DNA of 55,481 nt from RGIG8748 sp045544515 (GCA_045544515.1 JAZPZD010000011.1:1-55481); one strand, 5' to 3'. Counted from the stretch's first letter, positions 7,535 to 15,498 are shown. Notes: generated by a model from the sequence alone, not told the origin. Program-made: numbers and translations.

Positions 7535-7909
7535 TTAAGCAGCTATGTATTCTATTTTATTGTTTTTTATCTGCCAAGCCTTATTAACCGCAACACTTTC
7601 ATATTTATTATTATTTGAGTTAAGCAAATATTCACTCTCAGGAATAAATTCAATATCAAATGTAAAATTCAATTTTTCTGATATCTGAGCAATTGTTTCT
7701 ATTGTAAAGTTATAATTTGCACTTTCCCACTTAGATACCATTGCTTGTGTCACTCCCATAAATTCAGCAAAAGCTTTCTGTGTCATCTTTTTATCTTGTC
7801 TATATTTATATATGAACATAGACACTTTTGCAATTACCTTCGCAGCATATACGTCACTTTTTGAAATATACTGCGATAATAAATCATACATTCCATTGTT
7901 CGCATTCAT
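7535..7909 (-). CDS. Xre-family antitoxin (HigA-like) with C-terminal extension
   Basis: 124-aa DNA-binding antitoxin. Residues about 42-90 form a lambda-repressor-type helix-turn-helix (MTQKAFAEFMGVTQAMVSKW). The last 35 or so residues extend past the domain and end with W and Y spaced by aromatic/aliphatic positions (KAWQIKNNKIEYIAA). In studied TAC systems such a tail is the chaperone-addiction segment that SecB-like proteins recognise. The start is the ATG at 7909 after AGGAGGAAAG. It lies 12 bp after the toxin gene and 9 bp before the chaperone gene. It probably represses the operon through the inverted repeat in the promoter. Confidence 0.85.
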   Translation of the reverse strand: MNANNGMYDLLSQYISKSDVYAAKVIAKVSMFIYKYRQDKKMTQKAFAEFMGVTQAMVSKWESANYNFTIETIAQISEKLNFTFDIEFIPESEYLLNSNNNKYESVAVNKAWQIKNNKIEYIAA

Positions 7910-7921
7910 TTTTCTTTCCTC

Positions 7922-8308
7922 CTAATTATTATCTCTTCTACTTATAGCAATAGGCACATGTGATTCATACGAGCTCTTTTTCTTGCCTGACCTTTCATAA
8001 AACATATGTAGAAAATACTTTTTATTAGAACTTTTTGAAAATAGCAATCTATAATTCTGAGTATTCGTGTTAATATGCAGAGAATACATATTGTCATAAG
8101 ATTTTAAATGTTCTAACCACGGCAATCCATCATCAGGGTGTCCTAGTTCTTTAATCGCAAGCAATCTCTTAACAAGCAAATTAGTTATTTTTTTCTCTTC
8201 TCCCGATTTTTTTATTAATTCACCATATTCTACTAGAAACTCAGGATGAAACAAAAACATATTACCGAAGAAACTTTCTAATAATTCTTTAATATTAATT
8301 TTATCCAT
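7922..8308 (-). CDS. RelE/HigB-type toxin (phage Gp49-like)
   Basis: 128-aa protein matching the HigB/Gp49-like branch of the RelE superfamily, whose known members are ribosome-dependent mRNA interferases. Visible features are the WLEHLKSYDNMYSLHI block, the strand NYRLLFS, a following FLHMFYERSGKKK strand-plus-basic turn and the C-terminal IAISRRDN. An N-terminal extension of about 35 residues precedes the core. It is first in the operon, as in other toxin-first (HigBA) loci, with an ATG at 8308 after AGAAGGTGAG. Catalytic residues cannot be fixed by eye. Confidence 0.78.
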   Translation of the reverse strand: MDKINIKELLESFFGNMFLFHPEFLVEYGELIKKSGEEKKITNLLVKRLLAIKELGHPDDGLPWLEHLKSYDNMYSLHINTNTQNYRLLFSKSSNKKYFLHMFYERSGKKKSSYESHVPIAISRRDNN

Positions 8309-8328
8309 GGCTCACCTTCTTTATGCAT

Positions 8329-8357
8329 ATTATATAACATATAAGTTATATTTTCAA
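8329..8357 (-). promoter_or_regulatory. Promoter and putative antitoxin operator of the TAC operon
   Basis: Minus-strand TTGAAA (8352-8357), 17-bp spacer, TATAAT (8329-8334). An inverted repeat ATATAAC-N6-GTTATAT (8332-8351) fills the spacer and touches both boxes, where an Xre repressor would be expected to bind. The operator role is inferred. Confidence 0.65.
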
Positions 8358-8393
8358 TGCTTTTAAAGAAATTTTAATAAAAATTTTAATTAA

Positions 8394-8429
8394 TTTTAAT
8401 ACACCACAATATGTTGTGGTGTGTTAAAA
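8394..8429. terminator. Long AT-flanked hairpin upstream of the TAC promoter
   Basis: 16-bp stem with one G-U pair, arms 8394-8409 and 8414-8429 around a 4-base loop, core ACACCACAA/TTGTGGTGT. T runs on one side and A runs on the other let it act as a terminator in both directions, insulating the island operon. Confidence 0.6.
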
Positions 8430-8594
8430 TCATAAGACATATTTTTTTGTTCAATTCGACTGATTTTTCAAATCAAAAATAAGATTTGGAAATACGCATA
8501 TTAAATCTGATTGTAAAATATGGCAAAATTTTAATGATAAAACAGGCAGTCTCAACCAAGGAGGCACTGCCCATTTTAAAAAATGCTAGGTGTC

Positions 8595-8664
8595 TTTTTC
8601 AATTTTTTCGCACACATTAGTGCACATTTTGGTGTAGTAAAACACCTAAAACCTTGTCATTTCA
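8595..8664. repeat. About 70-bp direct repeat, copy 1
   Basis: Shares long identical blocks with 8792-8861, including GTGCACATTTTGGTGTAGT and an AACACCTAAAA segment. GGTGT and ACACC form a small hairpin inside each copy. Only two copies are seen. Confidence 0.8.
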
Positions 8665-8750
8665 AGTCTTTGCAGTAACGAATCAAACTTCTCGGCAATA
8701 CCTAAATCAACACTAATTGGTACTCTTATATTTTTTAATTTTAACAAAAA

Positions 8751-8776
8751 AGACTACGGAATTAATTCCGTAGTCT
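8751..8776 (-). terminator. Perfect 26-bp palindrome, probable lysS terminator
   Basis: AGACTACGGAATT followed by its exact complement. On the minus strand it is followed by TTTTTTG, so it would terminate transcripts coming from greA-lysS about 240 bp after the lysS stop. Confidence 0.7.
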
Positions 8777-8791
8777 ACAAACGCAAGTCGC

Positions 8792-8861
8792 TTTTTTCAA
8801 CTTTTGCACACATTGGTGCACATTTTGGTGTAGTTAAACACCTAAAAGCTTGTTATTTCAA
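8792..8861. repeat. About 70-bp direct repeat, copy 2
   Basis: Second copy of the 8595-8664 repeat, ending just before the 18-bp repeat B at 8865. Confidence 0.8.
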
Positions 8862-8864
8862 CAC

Positions 8865-8882
8865 TATTTATCAAGCGGCTTC
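8865..8882 (-). repeat. 18-bp repeat B: lysS 3'-end remnant, right side of island
   Basis: Identical to 6924-6941. The minus strand encodes KPLDK in one frame, like the LysS C-terminus, but an in-frame stop lies just upstream, so it is a fragment. Confidence 0.7.
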
Positions 8883-9016
8883 TACGACTCCGCTCACAAC
8901 TCTTTATTTATACAAAAGATGAGTTGTTCGCTTCGCATGCATTAGCCCTCGCACGCTCGCGCCATACTCGTATGGCTTTTTGCTCGCTAACGACGCATTT
9001 CATTTGCTACGCAAAC

Positions 9017-10576
9017 TCATTTGTCGGCGAGTGGCTTCATTGTCGGGAATAACAGTACATCTCTTATGGAATAAGAATCGGTAAGTAGCATTACAAGTCT
9101 GTCAACGCCGATTCCAAGACCGCCCGTTGGGGGCATACCATACTCGAGAGAATTTAAGAAATCCTCATCCATCATACCTGCTTCGTCGTCGCCTGCTTCT
9201 CTTAGTGCTACCTGGGATTCAAATCTTCCCCTCTGGTCAATGGGGTCATTTAATTCGGAAAAGGCATTGCCGAATTCTCTGCCGGTAATAAATACCTCAA
9301 ATCTTTCGGTGAGTTCCTTTTTGCCGGGCATTCTCTTGGCAAGAGGAGAAATTTCCACAGGGTATTCTGTAATAAATGTAGGCTGAACAAGGTTTTCTTC
9401 TACAAATTCGTCAAAGAAGAGGGCAATGATATCGCCTCTTGTATTTTTAACGGGGTCAACTTCGAGACCCTTTTCTTTTGCAGCAGATTGTGCCTCTTCG
9501 TCGGTCTTTATTGTATCAAAGTCCACACCTGCATACTTCTTTACAGATTCTATCATTGTCATTCTTTCAAAGTGCGAAAGGTCAATCTCCACACCCTGAT
9601 ACACAATCTGCTCTGTGCCGCAAGCTGCAAGTGCTGCGTGACGGATTATGTTTTCTGTCAAATCCATCATATCATTAAAGTCGGCAAAAGCCTCATATAT
9701 TTCAATAGAGGTAAATTCGGGGTTGTGCTTGATATCCATACCCTCGTTGCGGAACTGTCTGCCCATTTCGTAGACCTTTTCCATACCGCCTACGATGAGT
9801 CTCTTTAAGTGGAGCTCCGTTGCAATTCTTAAGTACATATCGATATCCAGCGCATTGTGATGTGTAACAAAGGGTCTTGCAGATGCACCGCCGGGGATGG
9901 TGTTGAGCATAGGTGTATCTACTTCCAAAAATCCCTTGTTGTCTAAATAATCGCGGATGGCCTTTATAATCTTGCTTCTCTTTATAAATGTATCCTTAAC
10001 ATCGTCATTCATAATAAGGTCAACATATCTCTGGCGGTAACGAAGGTCAGGGTCTACAAGACCGTGATATTTTTCGGGCAAAGGTCTTAGTGACTTGGAA
10101 AGAAGTGTAATCTTGTCCGCTCTTACGGAAATTTCGCCTGTCTGTGTGGTAAATACCTCACCCTCTGCTCCTATGATGTCGCCGATGTCCAACTTTTTGA
10201 ACTTGTTGTATTCCTCTTCGCCGAGGATATCCTTTTTAACAAAAACCTGAATTTTGCCGTCTATATCTGCGATATGAACAAAACCAACCTTGCCCATACC
10301 TCTCTTGGACATAATTCTTCCTGCAACACATACATTCTTGCCGTCTAATGCAGAAATCTTTGCCTTTATTATTTCGGGCTCGTCAGAACCTCTCTTGATA
10401 ATTTCGCGGTCCTCTTCGGTGTAGTCGGAGCATATATCACCGGAGGTATGAGTTCTGTTGAACTTGGTTATTTCAAACGGGTCTTCCCCATTTGCCTGAA
10501 GCTCCTTTAATTTATCGCGTCTTACCTTTAGTAATTCGTTTAGATTTTCCTCTTGCTCATATATATTGTTTTCCAT
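9017..10576 (-). CDS. lysS: Lysyl-tRNA synthetase, class II
   Basis: Charges tRNA-Lys. It has an N-terminal OB-fold anticodon-binding domain (about 60-165, with VAGRIMSKRGMGKVGFVHI) and a class II core with motif 2 in FRNEGMDIKHNPEFTSIE and motif 3 in GLGIGVDRLVMLLT. The 519 aa include a slightly long C-terminal stretch before the final TMKPLADK. The ATG at 10576 follows AAAGGA. It lies 15 bp after greA and is probably co-transcribed with it. There is no T-box leader. The last codons differ from the two lysS-end fragments in the island (TMKPLDK), suggesting the 3' end was exchanged. Confidence 0.97.
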   Translation of the reverse strand: MENNIYEQEENLNELLKVRRDKLKELQANGEDPFEITKFNRTHTSGDICSDYTEEDREIIKRGSDEPEIIKAKISALDGKNVCVAGRIMSKRGMGKVGFVHIADIDGKIQVFVKKDILGEEEYNKFKKLDIGDIIGAEGEVFTTQTGEISVRADKITLLSKSLRPLPEKYHGLVDPDLRYRQRYVDLIMNDDVKDTFIKRSKIIKAIRDYLDNKGFLEVDTPMLNTIPGGASARPFVTHHNALDIDMYLRIATELHLKRLIVGGMEKVYEMGRQFRNEGMDIKHNPEFTSIEIYEAFADFNDMMDLTENIIRHAALAACGTEQIVYQGVEIDLSHFERMTMIESVKKYAGVDFDTIKTDEEAQSAAKEKGLEVDPVKNTRGDIIALFFDEFVEENLVQPTFITEYPVEISPLAKRMPGKKELTERFEVFITGREFGNAFSELNDPIDQRGRFESQVALREAGDDEAGMMDEDFLNSLEYGMPPTGGLGIGVDRLVMLLTDSYSIRDVLLFPTMKPLADK

Positions 10577-10591
10577 AGTGAGAGTCCTTTC

Positions 10592-11071
10592 TTATTTGTT
10601 AATTTCGAGCACCTTAAACTGTATAACTTCACCATTGGGAAGCTGCACATCTACAACATCGTCCACCTTGTGTCCGAGTATTGCTGCTCCTATGGGCGAT
10701 TCGTCAGAAATTCTGCCCTCATCGGGGTTAGCTTCGGTAGAACCTACTATTGAATATTCCATTTCTTCTTCAAATTCAACATCATAGAGCTTTACCTTGG
10801 AGCCTATGCTTATAGCGTCTGTGGTAACATCGCTCTCAGATACAATCTGTGCATTTTTGAGCATATTTTCTATAGTAGTAATTCTCTGCTCCATAGAAGC
10901 CTGTGCGTCTTTTGCAGCATCGTACTCTGCATTTTCGCTAAGGTCGCCGTAGCTCCTGGCTTCTTTTATTTTCTCGGCAATTTCTTTTCTGCCCTCAACC
11001 TTTAAGTTTCTAAGCTCGTCTTCGAGTTTTTTGTAACCCTCAGGTGTCAAGATAAACGGTTTTACTGCCAT
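10592..11071 (-). CDS. greA: Transcription elongation factor GreA
   Basis: Stimulates RNA cleavage by stalled RNA polymerase. The N-terminal coiled coil includes the acidic tip region (SYGDLSENAEYDAAKD, about 46-61), and the C-terminal FKBP-like domain includes SPIGAAILGHKVDD. At 159 aa it has the standard length. AAAAGGAG precedes the ATG at 11071. First gene of the greA-lysS unit, divergent from dnaA. Confidence 0.97.
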   Translation of the reverse strand: MAVKPFILTPEGYKKLEDELRNLKVEGRKEIAEKIKEARSYGDLSENAEYDAAKDAQASMEQRITTIENMLKNAQIVSESDVTTDAISIGSKVKLYDVEFEEEMEYSIVGSTEANPDEGRISDESPIGAAILGHKVDDVVDVQLPNGEVIQFKVLEINK

Positions 11072-11344
11072 TTTTTTAAAATCTCCTTTTAAAATACTAT
11101 CATTATATATAAGTATACCGAGATGCCTCCAACATAATTACAATATTATACCCAAAATAATAAAGAAAGTCAAGTATTTTATTATTAAATCAAAATCTTC
11201 ATTTGGAGTTTTTTTGTTTAAAAAATGCCGATTTTTAAAAATCGGCAAAATTTTGCCCTTTAACGCTTATTTTCAAATACAGCCGAATTCCCCCTATTTA
11301 AAAAATTGTTTTTTGTTTTAAAACCGCTTTTTTTCATTTTTTTA

Positions 11345-11373
11345 TTGAAATTTGCTTTTTTTTCTGTTATAAT
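11345..11373 (+). promoter_or_regulatory. dnaA promoter
   Basis: TTGAAA (11345-11350), 17-bp spacer, TATAAT (11368-11373), about 90 bp before the dnaA ATG. Two DnaA boxes follow between +25 and +60, a layout that suits autorepression by DnaA. Confidence 0.78.
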
Positions 11374-11407
11374 AATATTGTATAAATATTTTTTATGTTG
11401 GATAATT

Positions 11408-11438
11408 TTATCCACAAAATATACTCATCTGTGGATAA
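11408..11438. promoter_or_regulatory. Inverted pair of DnaA boxes
   Basis: TTATCCACA at 11408-11416 and TGTGGATAA at 11430-11438, both perfect, 13 bp apart and facing each other in the dnaA 5' leader. Confidence 0.85.
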
Positions 11439-11463
11439 ATTAAAATACTTAGGAGAATTAAAA

Positions 11464-12798
11464 ATGGAAGATGTTACTAAAACCTGGCAAAGCGTCAAGG
11501 ATATCATCAAAGTAGATATTCTGGAGGCGAGCTTCAACACCTGGATAGAACCTATTGTTCCTGTGGATATGACTGTGGACAAATTGGTTTTGGAAGTCCC
11601 TTTTGAGTCGAGCAAACAAATAATACTTTCCAGATATTTAACACTTATTCAAAATGCACTTGTTTTTATTACTCAAAGGGAATACGATGTGGAAATAATC
11701 GTAAAATCCACCCTCCGTGCCGAAGAAGAAGGCAGAAAAATCATAATCAAGCAAAAGGCAAATATCGGGATGCACCTTATATCTTCGTATACTTTTGACA
11801 CATTTGTAATAGGTAAATCCAACGAGCTGCCGCACGCCATTGCCAAAAACATTGCACAATGCGTAATAGACGACAGATTAAGCGACTACAACCCTATGTT
11901 TTTGCACGGCGGTGTCGGACTTGGAAAAACTCACCTTATGCACGCCATATGCCACGAGATACTCAAAAACAGAGTAGACGCCAAGATACTCTATACAACA
12001 AGCGAACAATTTACAATAGACCTGGTAAATGCTATCAAAGATGACAAAACTCAAGAGTTCAGAGATAAATACCGCACAGTAGATATTCTTCTTATTGATG
12101 ATATCCAGTTTATCGGCGGTAAGGAAAACATCCAGGAGGAATTTTTCCACACATTCAATGCTCTTTATCAGAACGGCAAGCACATAGTAATTACAAGCGA
12201 CCGTCCTCCAAAAGAGTTATATACTCTCGAAGAGAGATTAAGAACAAGATTTGAGTGCAGCGGAATTCACGATATCAATCCTCCCGACTTTGAAACAAGA
12301 ATTGCAATACTCAAAAAGAAAGCTGACAATATTAATGTAGAAATCAGCGACGAAATATACAAATTCATCGCAGAGCAGATTACCTCAAATATAAGAGAGC
12401 TTGAGGGTGCTGTTAAGATGCTAAAGAGCTACCACAACCTTATGAACAGAGAGATTTCTCTCGCCCTAGTAAAGGAAGTGCTCAAAGATTACAAAACAGT
12501 TTCCAAAAAGGCTATAACAATCCCAATGATTGCCGAAAATGTGGAAAAGTACTGCAATCTCAAAGAAAACGAGCTAAAATCCTCGGACAGATCAAAGAGA
12601 ATTGCCTATCCCAGACAGATTGCTATGTATATAATGAAAGAACTTACAAGTGCATCTCTCATACAGATAGGAGAATTCTTTGGCGGAAAGGACCACTCTA
12701 CAATACTTCACGGAATTAACAAAATTAAAAAGGATATAGAAGAAGATCCCGCCAAAAAAACTCTTGTGGATAACATAATAAATAATATCAAGAATTAA
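11464..12798 (+). CDS. dnaA: Chromosomal replication initiator DnaA
   Basis: Binds DnaA boxes and melts oriC. Domain I covers about 1-85 (TWQSVKDIIKVDILEASFNTWI). The AAA+ domain III has Walker A GGVGLGKTHL near residue 150, Walker B LLIDDIQFI and the sensor loop ITSDRPP. Domain IV helix-turn-helix holds the DHSTILHGI signature near the C-terminus. I use the ATG at 11464 after TTAGGAG (444 aa). An upstream in-frame ATG at 11395 would translate the DnaA boxes. A further perfect DnaA box (12765-12773) lies inside the last codons. Confidence 0.97.
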   Translation: MEDVTKTWQSVKDIIKVDILEASFNTWIEPIVPVDMTVDKLVLEVPFESSKQIILSRYLTLIQNALVFITQREYDVEIIVKSTLRAEEEGRKIIIKQKANIGMHLISSYTFDTFVIGKSNELPHAIAKNIAQCVIDDRLSDYNPMFLHGGVGLGKTHLMHAICHEILKNRVDAKILYTTSEQFTIDLVNAIKDDKTQEFRDKYRTVDILLIDDIQFIGGKENIQEEFFHTFNALYQNGKHIVITSDRPPKELYTLEERLRTRFECSGIHDINPPDFETRIAILKKKADNINVEISDEIYKFIAEQITSNIRELEGAVKMLKSYHNLMNREISLALVKEVLKDYKTVSKKAITIPMIAENVEKYCNLKENELKSSDRSKRIAYPRQIAMYIMKELTSASLIQIGEFFGGKDHSTILHGINKIKKDIEEDPAKKTLVDNIINNIKN

Positions 12799-13066
12799 CA
12801 TAGCCAGAAACCGCAAGATACAAGGGTAAAATGTACTTATAAACATAAAAATGTTGATATATTTTTTTAAAATGTGCATATAATTTTTAATCAACATTTC
12901 GGGTGTACAAAAAAGAATAACTTTTTAAATTTATTAACATCGCTTTTTCGTATGTCCTCTGCGTTTGGTACACTTATCAACTTATCAACCGTCCCTACTA
13001 CTACAACTAAATAATAATATTAATTATTCTGTATATATAAGCCAGAATGAAAGGAAGTTTAGGATT
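12799..13066. other. dnaA-dnaN intergenic region, candidate oriC part 2
   Basis: 268 bp, very AT-rich. It contains a 10-bp inverted repeat AAATGTTGAT/ATCAACATTT (12849-12858, 12890-12899) bracketing an AT-only-like stretch, tandem TTATCAAC octamers (12974-12989) that resemble degenerate DnaA boxes, and the dnaN ribosome site AGGAAG. Together with the box at 12765-12773 this could hold the unwinding element; that is inference. Confidence 0.5.
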
Positions 13067-14173
13067 ATGAAATTTGTTTGTGAAAAAAATATTTTGCAAG
13101 ATTCCATTTCAATAGTTTCAAAGGCCATTAATAATGCATGTGCAGTAGATATATTAAAAGGTATCAAGATAGATGTTAAGGATCAGATCAAAATGAGCGG
13201 AAGCGACCTGGACCTTTCGATAGAGAGTGTTTTTGATGCTGATATATCCGAAGAAGGAAGTCTTATTGTAGATGCAAGAATTTTTGCAGATATCGTAAGA
13301 AAGCTCCCCGACGGACCTGTGGAGATAGAAACAGATTCAAAAAATGAAATGAAGATAAGCTGTTTAAATACAAAATTCAACATTTTGTATTTGTCGAGCG
13401 AGGGTTATCCCGAAATCAAAAAGTTAGACAGCGGTGACAGCTTTAAGATTTATTCCAAAGATTTAAAAAATATTATAAAAAACACTATCTTTGCAATTTC
13501 AAATAACGAATCAAGACCTGTACTTATGGGTTCGAAATTCGAAATAGAAAAAAGCAACTTGAGGGTTGTTTCCATAGATGGTTACCGTCTTGCACTCAGA
13601 AACCAGGTTATCCCCGAAACAACATACGAGGGATTGGAATTTGTGGTACCCGGCAGAGCACTAAATGAACTATTAAAAATTTTAAAAGATGACAGCACAA
13701 TAGTTAATGTTACCGTAAGAGAAAATACTGTAATGTTTTCATACGACGGATTTGTTATAAACTCAAGACTTTTAGAGGGAGAGTTTATGGATTACAACAA
13801 GTTTATACCCTCCGATGCCACAATCAAAATCAAAACCGATGTCAAAAACTTTGCAAGTATGGTAGAGAGAGCATCAATCATTATAAACTATGACGATCCA
13901 AAAATTCCGATTATACTTAATATCAAAGACAACGAATTAAATGTGGAGTGTATTTCCAAAAAGGGTAACTTTGATGAATCTATGTTAATCGAACATCATG
14001 GTGAGGATTTAAAGATTGGTATTGCATCGAGACTTCTTTCTGATACACTAAAGAGCATCGACAACGAATTTGCAGTACTTGAGTTTAATACTGCACAAAG
14101 TCCTTGTGTAATAAAGCCTGTTGAAGGAAACGGATTTATCTATATGGTTCTTCCTATAAGACTGAAAAACTAA
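13067..14173 (+). CDS. dnaN: DNA polymerase III beta subunit (sliding clamp)
   Basis: Ring-shaped processivity clamp of the replicase. The protein begins MKFVCEKNILQDSISIVSKAI, shows the three-domain repeat pattern, and has the conserved VSIDGYRLALR loop in the middle and the C-terminal VLPIRLKN end (M-LP-R). It is 368 aa, the usual length. The ATG at 13067 follows GGAAGTTTAGG; the frame is open further upstream, but that extension shows no clamp similarity. Followed by rlbA after 13 bp. Confidence 0.97.
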   Translation: MKFVCEKNILQDSISIVSKAINNACAVDILKGIKIDVKDQIKMSGSDLDLSIESVFDADISEEGSLIVDARIFADIVRKLPDGPVEIETDSKNEMKISCLNTKFNILYLSSEGYPEIKKLDSGDSFKIYSKDLKNIIKNTIFAISNNESRPVLMGSKFEIEKSNLRVVSIDGYRLALRNQVIPETTYEGLEFVVPGRALNELLKILKDDSTIVNVTVRENTVMFSYDGFVINSRLLEGEFMDYNKFIPSDATIKIKTDVKNFASMVERASIIINYDDPKIPIILNIKDNELNVECISKKGNFDESMLIEHHGEDLKIGIASRLLSDTLKSIDNEFAVLEFNTAQSPCVIKPVEGNGFIYMVLPIRLKN

Positions 14174-14186
14174 AAGGAAAAAAGCT

Positions 14187-14420
14187 ATGGAAAACATTTA
14201 TATCAAAACAGAATATATCAAGTTAGACCAGCTACTTAAATTTTCAAATATCACCGAAAACGGTGCAGATGCCAAGTTTCTTATAACAGAGGGCTATGTT
14301 ACACTAAACGGTGAAACAGAAATACGCAGAGGCAAGAAAATCTATCCAAACGATATTGTAAAAATAGACTATGAGGGAGCAAAGTTTGTACTTAAGGTTT
14401 TAGAAGATGATAGTAAATAA
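14187..14420 (+). CDS. rlbA: S4-domain RNA-binding protein YaaA/RlbA
   Basis: 77-aa S4-like protein always found between dnaN and recF in Bacillota. The S4 core includes IKLDQLLKF, GADAKFLITEGYVTLNG and a basic RRGKKI turn followed by PNDIVKI. It is implicated in RNA or ribosome binding, with no fixed reaction. Its end overlaps the recF start by 14 bp. Confidence 0.92.
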   Translation: MENIYIKTEYIKLDQLLKFSNITENGADAKFLITEGYVTLNGETEIRRGKKIYPNDIVKIDYEGAKFVLKVLEDDSK

Positions 14421-15468
14421 AATTTATCTTGAAAATTTCAGAAATTATGACAGACAGACCATAGAACTAAACAAAGAAAAAAATGTGTTCTTCGGTCTTA
14501 ACGGTCAGGGAAAAACCAACATAATAGAAGCTCTCTACTATTTTTGCACCTGCAAATCTTTTAGAAGTGTGCACGACAGAGAGGTAATAAAGTTTGACAA
14601 GGATTTTTCTCATATCAAGATAGATTTTGAAACCAAAAGAAGAGACAACACTGCAGATATTTACATCACAGACAAAAAATCTGTAAAGCTGAACGGAGTA
14701 AATTTAGAAAAACTTAGTGAATTGGTAGGCATTGCCAATATGGTTATATTCACTCCCGAACAGCTAAACCTCATAAAAGAGGGACCGGGAGTAAGGCGTA
14801 GTTTTCTGGATGTATTTATAAGCCAGACCAAGCCTACCTACTTTAAATATCTTATGAATTACTACCACATTTTAAAACAGAGAAATAATATTCTTAAAAA
14901 CAGGAAAATGCTCTCTGCCATAGATGTGTGGGACGAAAAGCTTGCTGAAGCAGGAGTGGTTATCGCCAAAGAGCGAAATGAGTTTTTAAAAGTTATAGAC
15001 AAATTCATTAAAAAATATGTTACAGAAAACGAAGAGCTCTCTGTTTTGTATCTTCCGTCTGTGAAAAATGACTTTACGGACAAAGAAAACTTTGTATCAC
15101 AGCTCAAAAATTCGCTCGAAAGAGATATAGAAAAAGGCATCACAATGACAGGACCTCACAGAGATGACTTTGATGTACTTTTGAATGGGAAGAGTTTAAA
15201 AAAGTACGGCTCTCAAGGGCAGATGCGAACTGCAGTACTAAAGATTAAGCTTGCAGAGTGCGAAATCATAAAAGAAATAACAGGCGAAGAGCCTCTGCTG
15301 TTATTAGATGACATACTTAGCGAATTAGACGAAACAAGAAGAAAGTATTTTACAGAAAATATAGTTGGCAGGCAGGTTATTATAACCTGCACTGACAAAG
15401 AATTTGCCTATGATGGCAAAGGCAGTTATTTTAGTATAGAAGATGGAAAAGCTACGCAAATTTTTTAA
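14407..15468 (+). CDS. recF: DNA replication and repair protein RecF
   Basis: SMC-like ATPase that helps load RecA at single-strand gaps. Walker A is FGLNGQGKTNI (about residue 30), the ABC-like signature region is KKYGSQGQMRTAVLKIKLAE and Walker B is PLLLLDDILSELD. It is 353 aa, in the family range. The ATG at 14407 overlaps rlbA, so it is translated by coupling. Confidence 0.97.
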   Translation: MIVNKIYLENFRNYDRQTIELNKEKNVFFGLNGQGKTNIIEALYYFCTCKSFRSVHDREVIKFDKDFSHIKIDFETKRRDNTADIYITDKKSVKLNGVNLEKLSELVGIANMVIFTPEQLNLIKEGPGVRRSFLDVFISQTKPTYFKYLMNYYHILKQRNNILKNRKMLSAIDVWDEKLAEAGVVIAKERNEFLKVIDKFIKKYVTENEELSVLYLPSVKNDFTDKENFVSQLKNSLERDIEKGITMTGPHRDDFDVLLNGKSLKKYGSQGQMRTAVLKIKLAECEIIKEITGEEPLLLLDDILSELDETRRKYFTENIVGRQVIITCTDKEFAYDGKGSYFSIEDGKATQIF

Positions 15469-15498
15469 AAAATTTGCGGGAATAATGAGGTAGAAATT

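Larger units (their letters stand above)
8430..9016. other. Repeat-rich noncoding region between TAC operon and lysS
   Basis: No gene is supported. It contains two about 70-bp direct repeats (8595-8664, 8792-8861), a perfect 26-bp palindrome (8751-8776), the 18-bp lysS-end-like repeat B (8865-8882), and a patch rich in GCG/CGC words (8930-9010) unlike the AT-rich surroundings. Confidence 0.6.
11072..11463. other. greA-dnaA intergenic region, candidate oriC part 1
   Basis: AT-rich divergent spacer where the main coding strand switches from minus to plus. It holds the dnaA promoter and two consensus DnaA boxes in inverted orientation (TTATCCACA 11408-11416, TGTGGATAA 11430-11438) in the dnaA leader. 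Long T/A runs at 11200-11400 would melt easily. No gene is seen. Confidence 0.65.

Noticed and set aside
8595..8861. CRISPR-like repeat array
   Set aside because: Only two diverged about 70-bp copies, no regular spacers and no cas genes.
10577..10591. T-box riboswitch upstream of lysS (and likewise serS)
   Set aside because: Only 15 bp separate greA and lysS, and no T-box sequence or specifier stem is seen before serS either.
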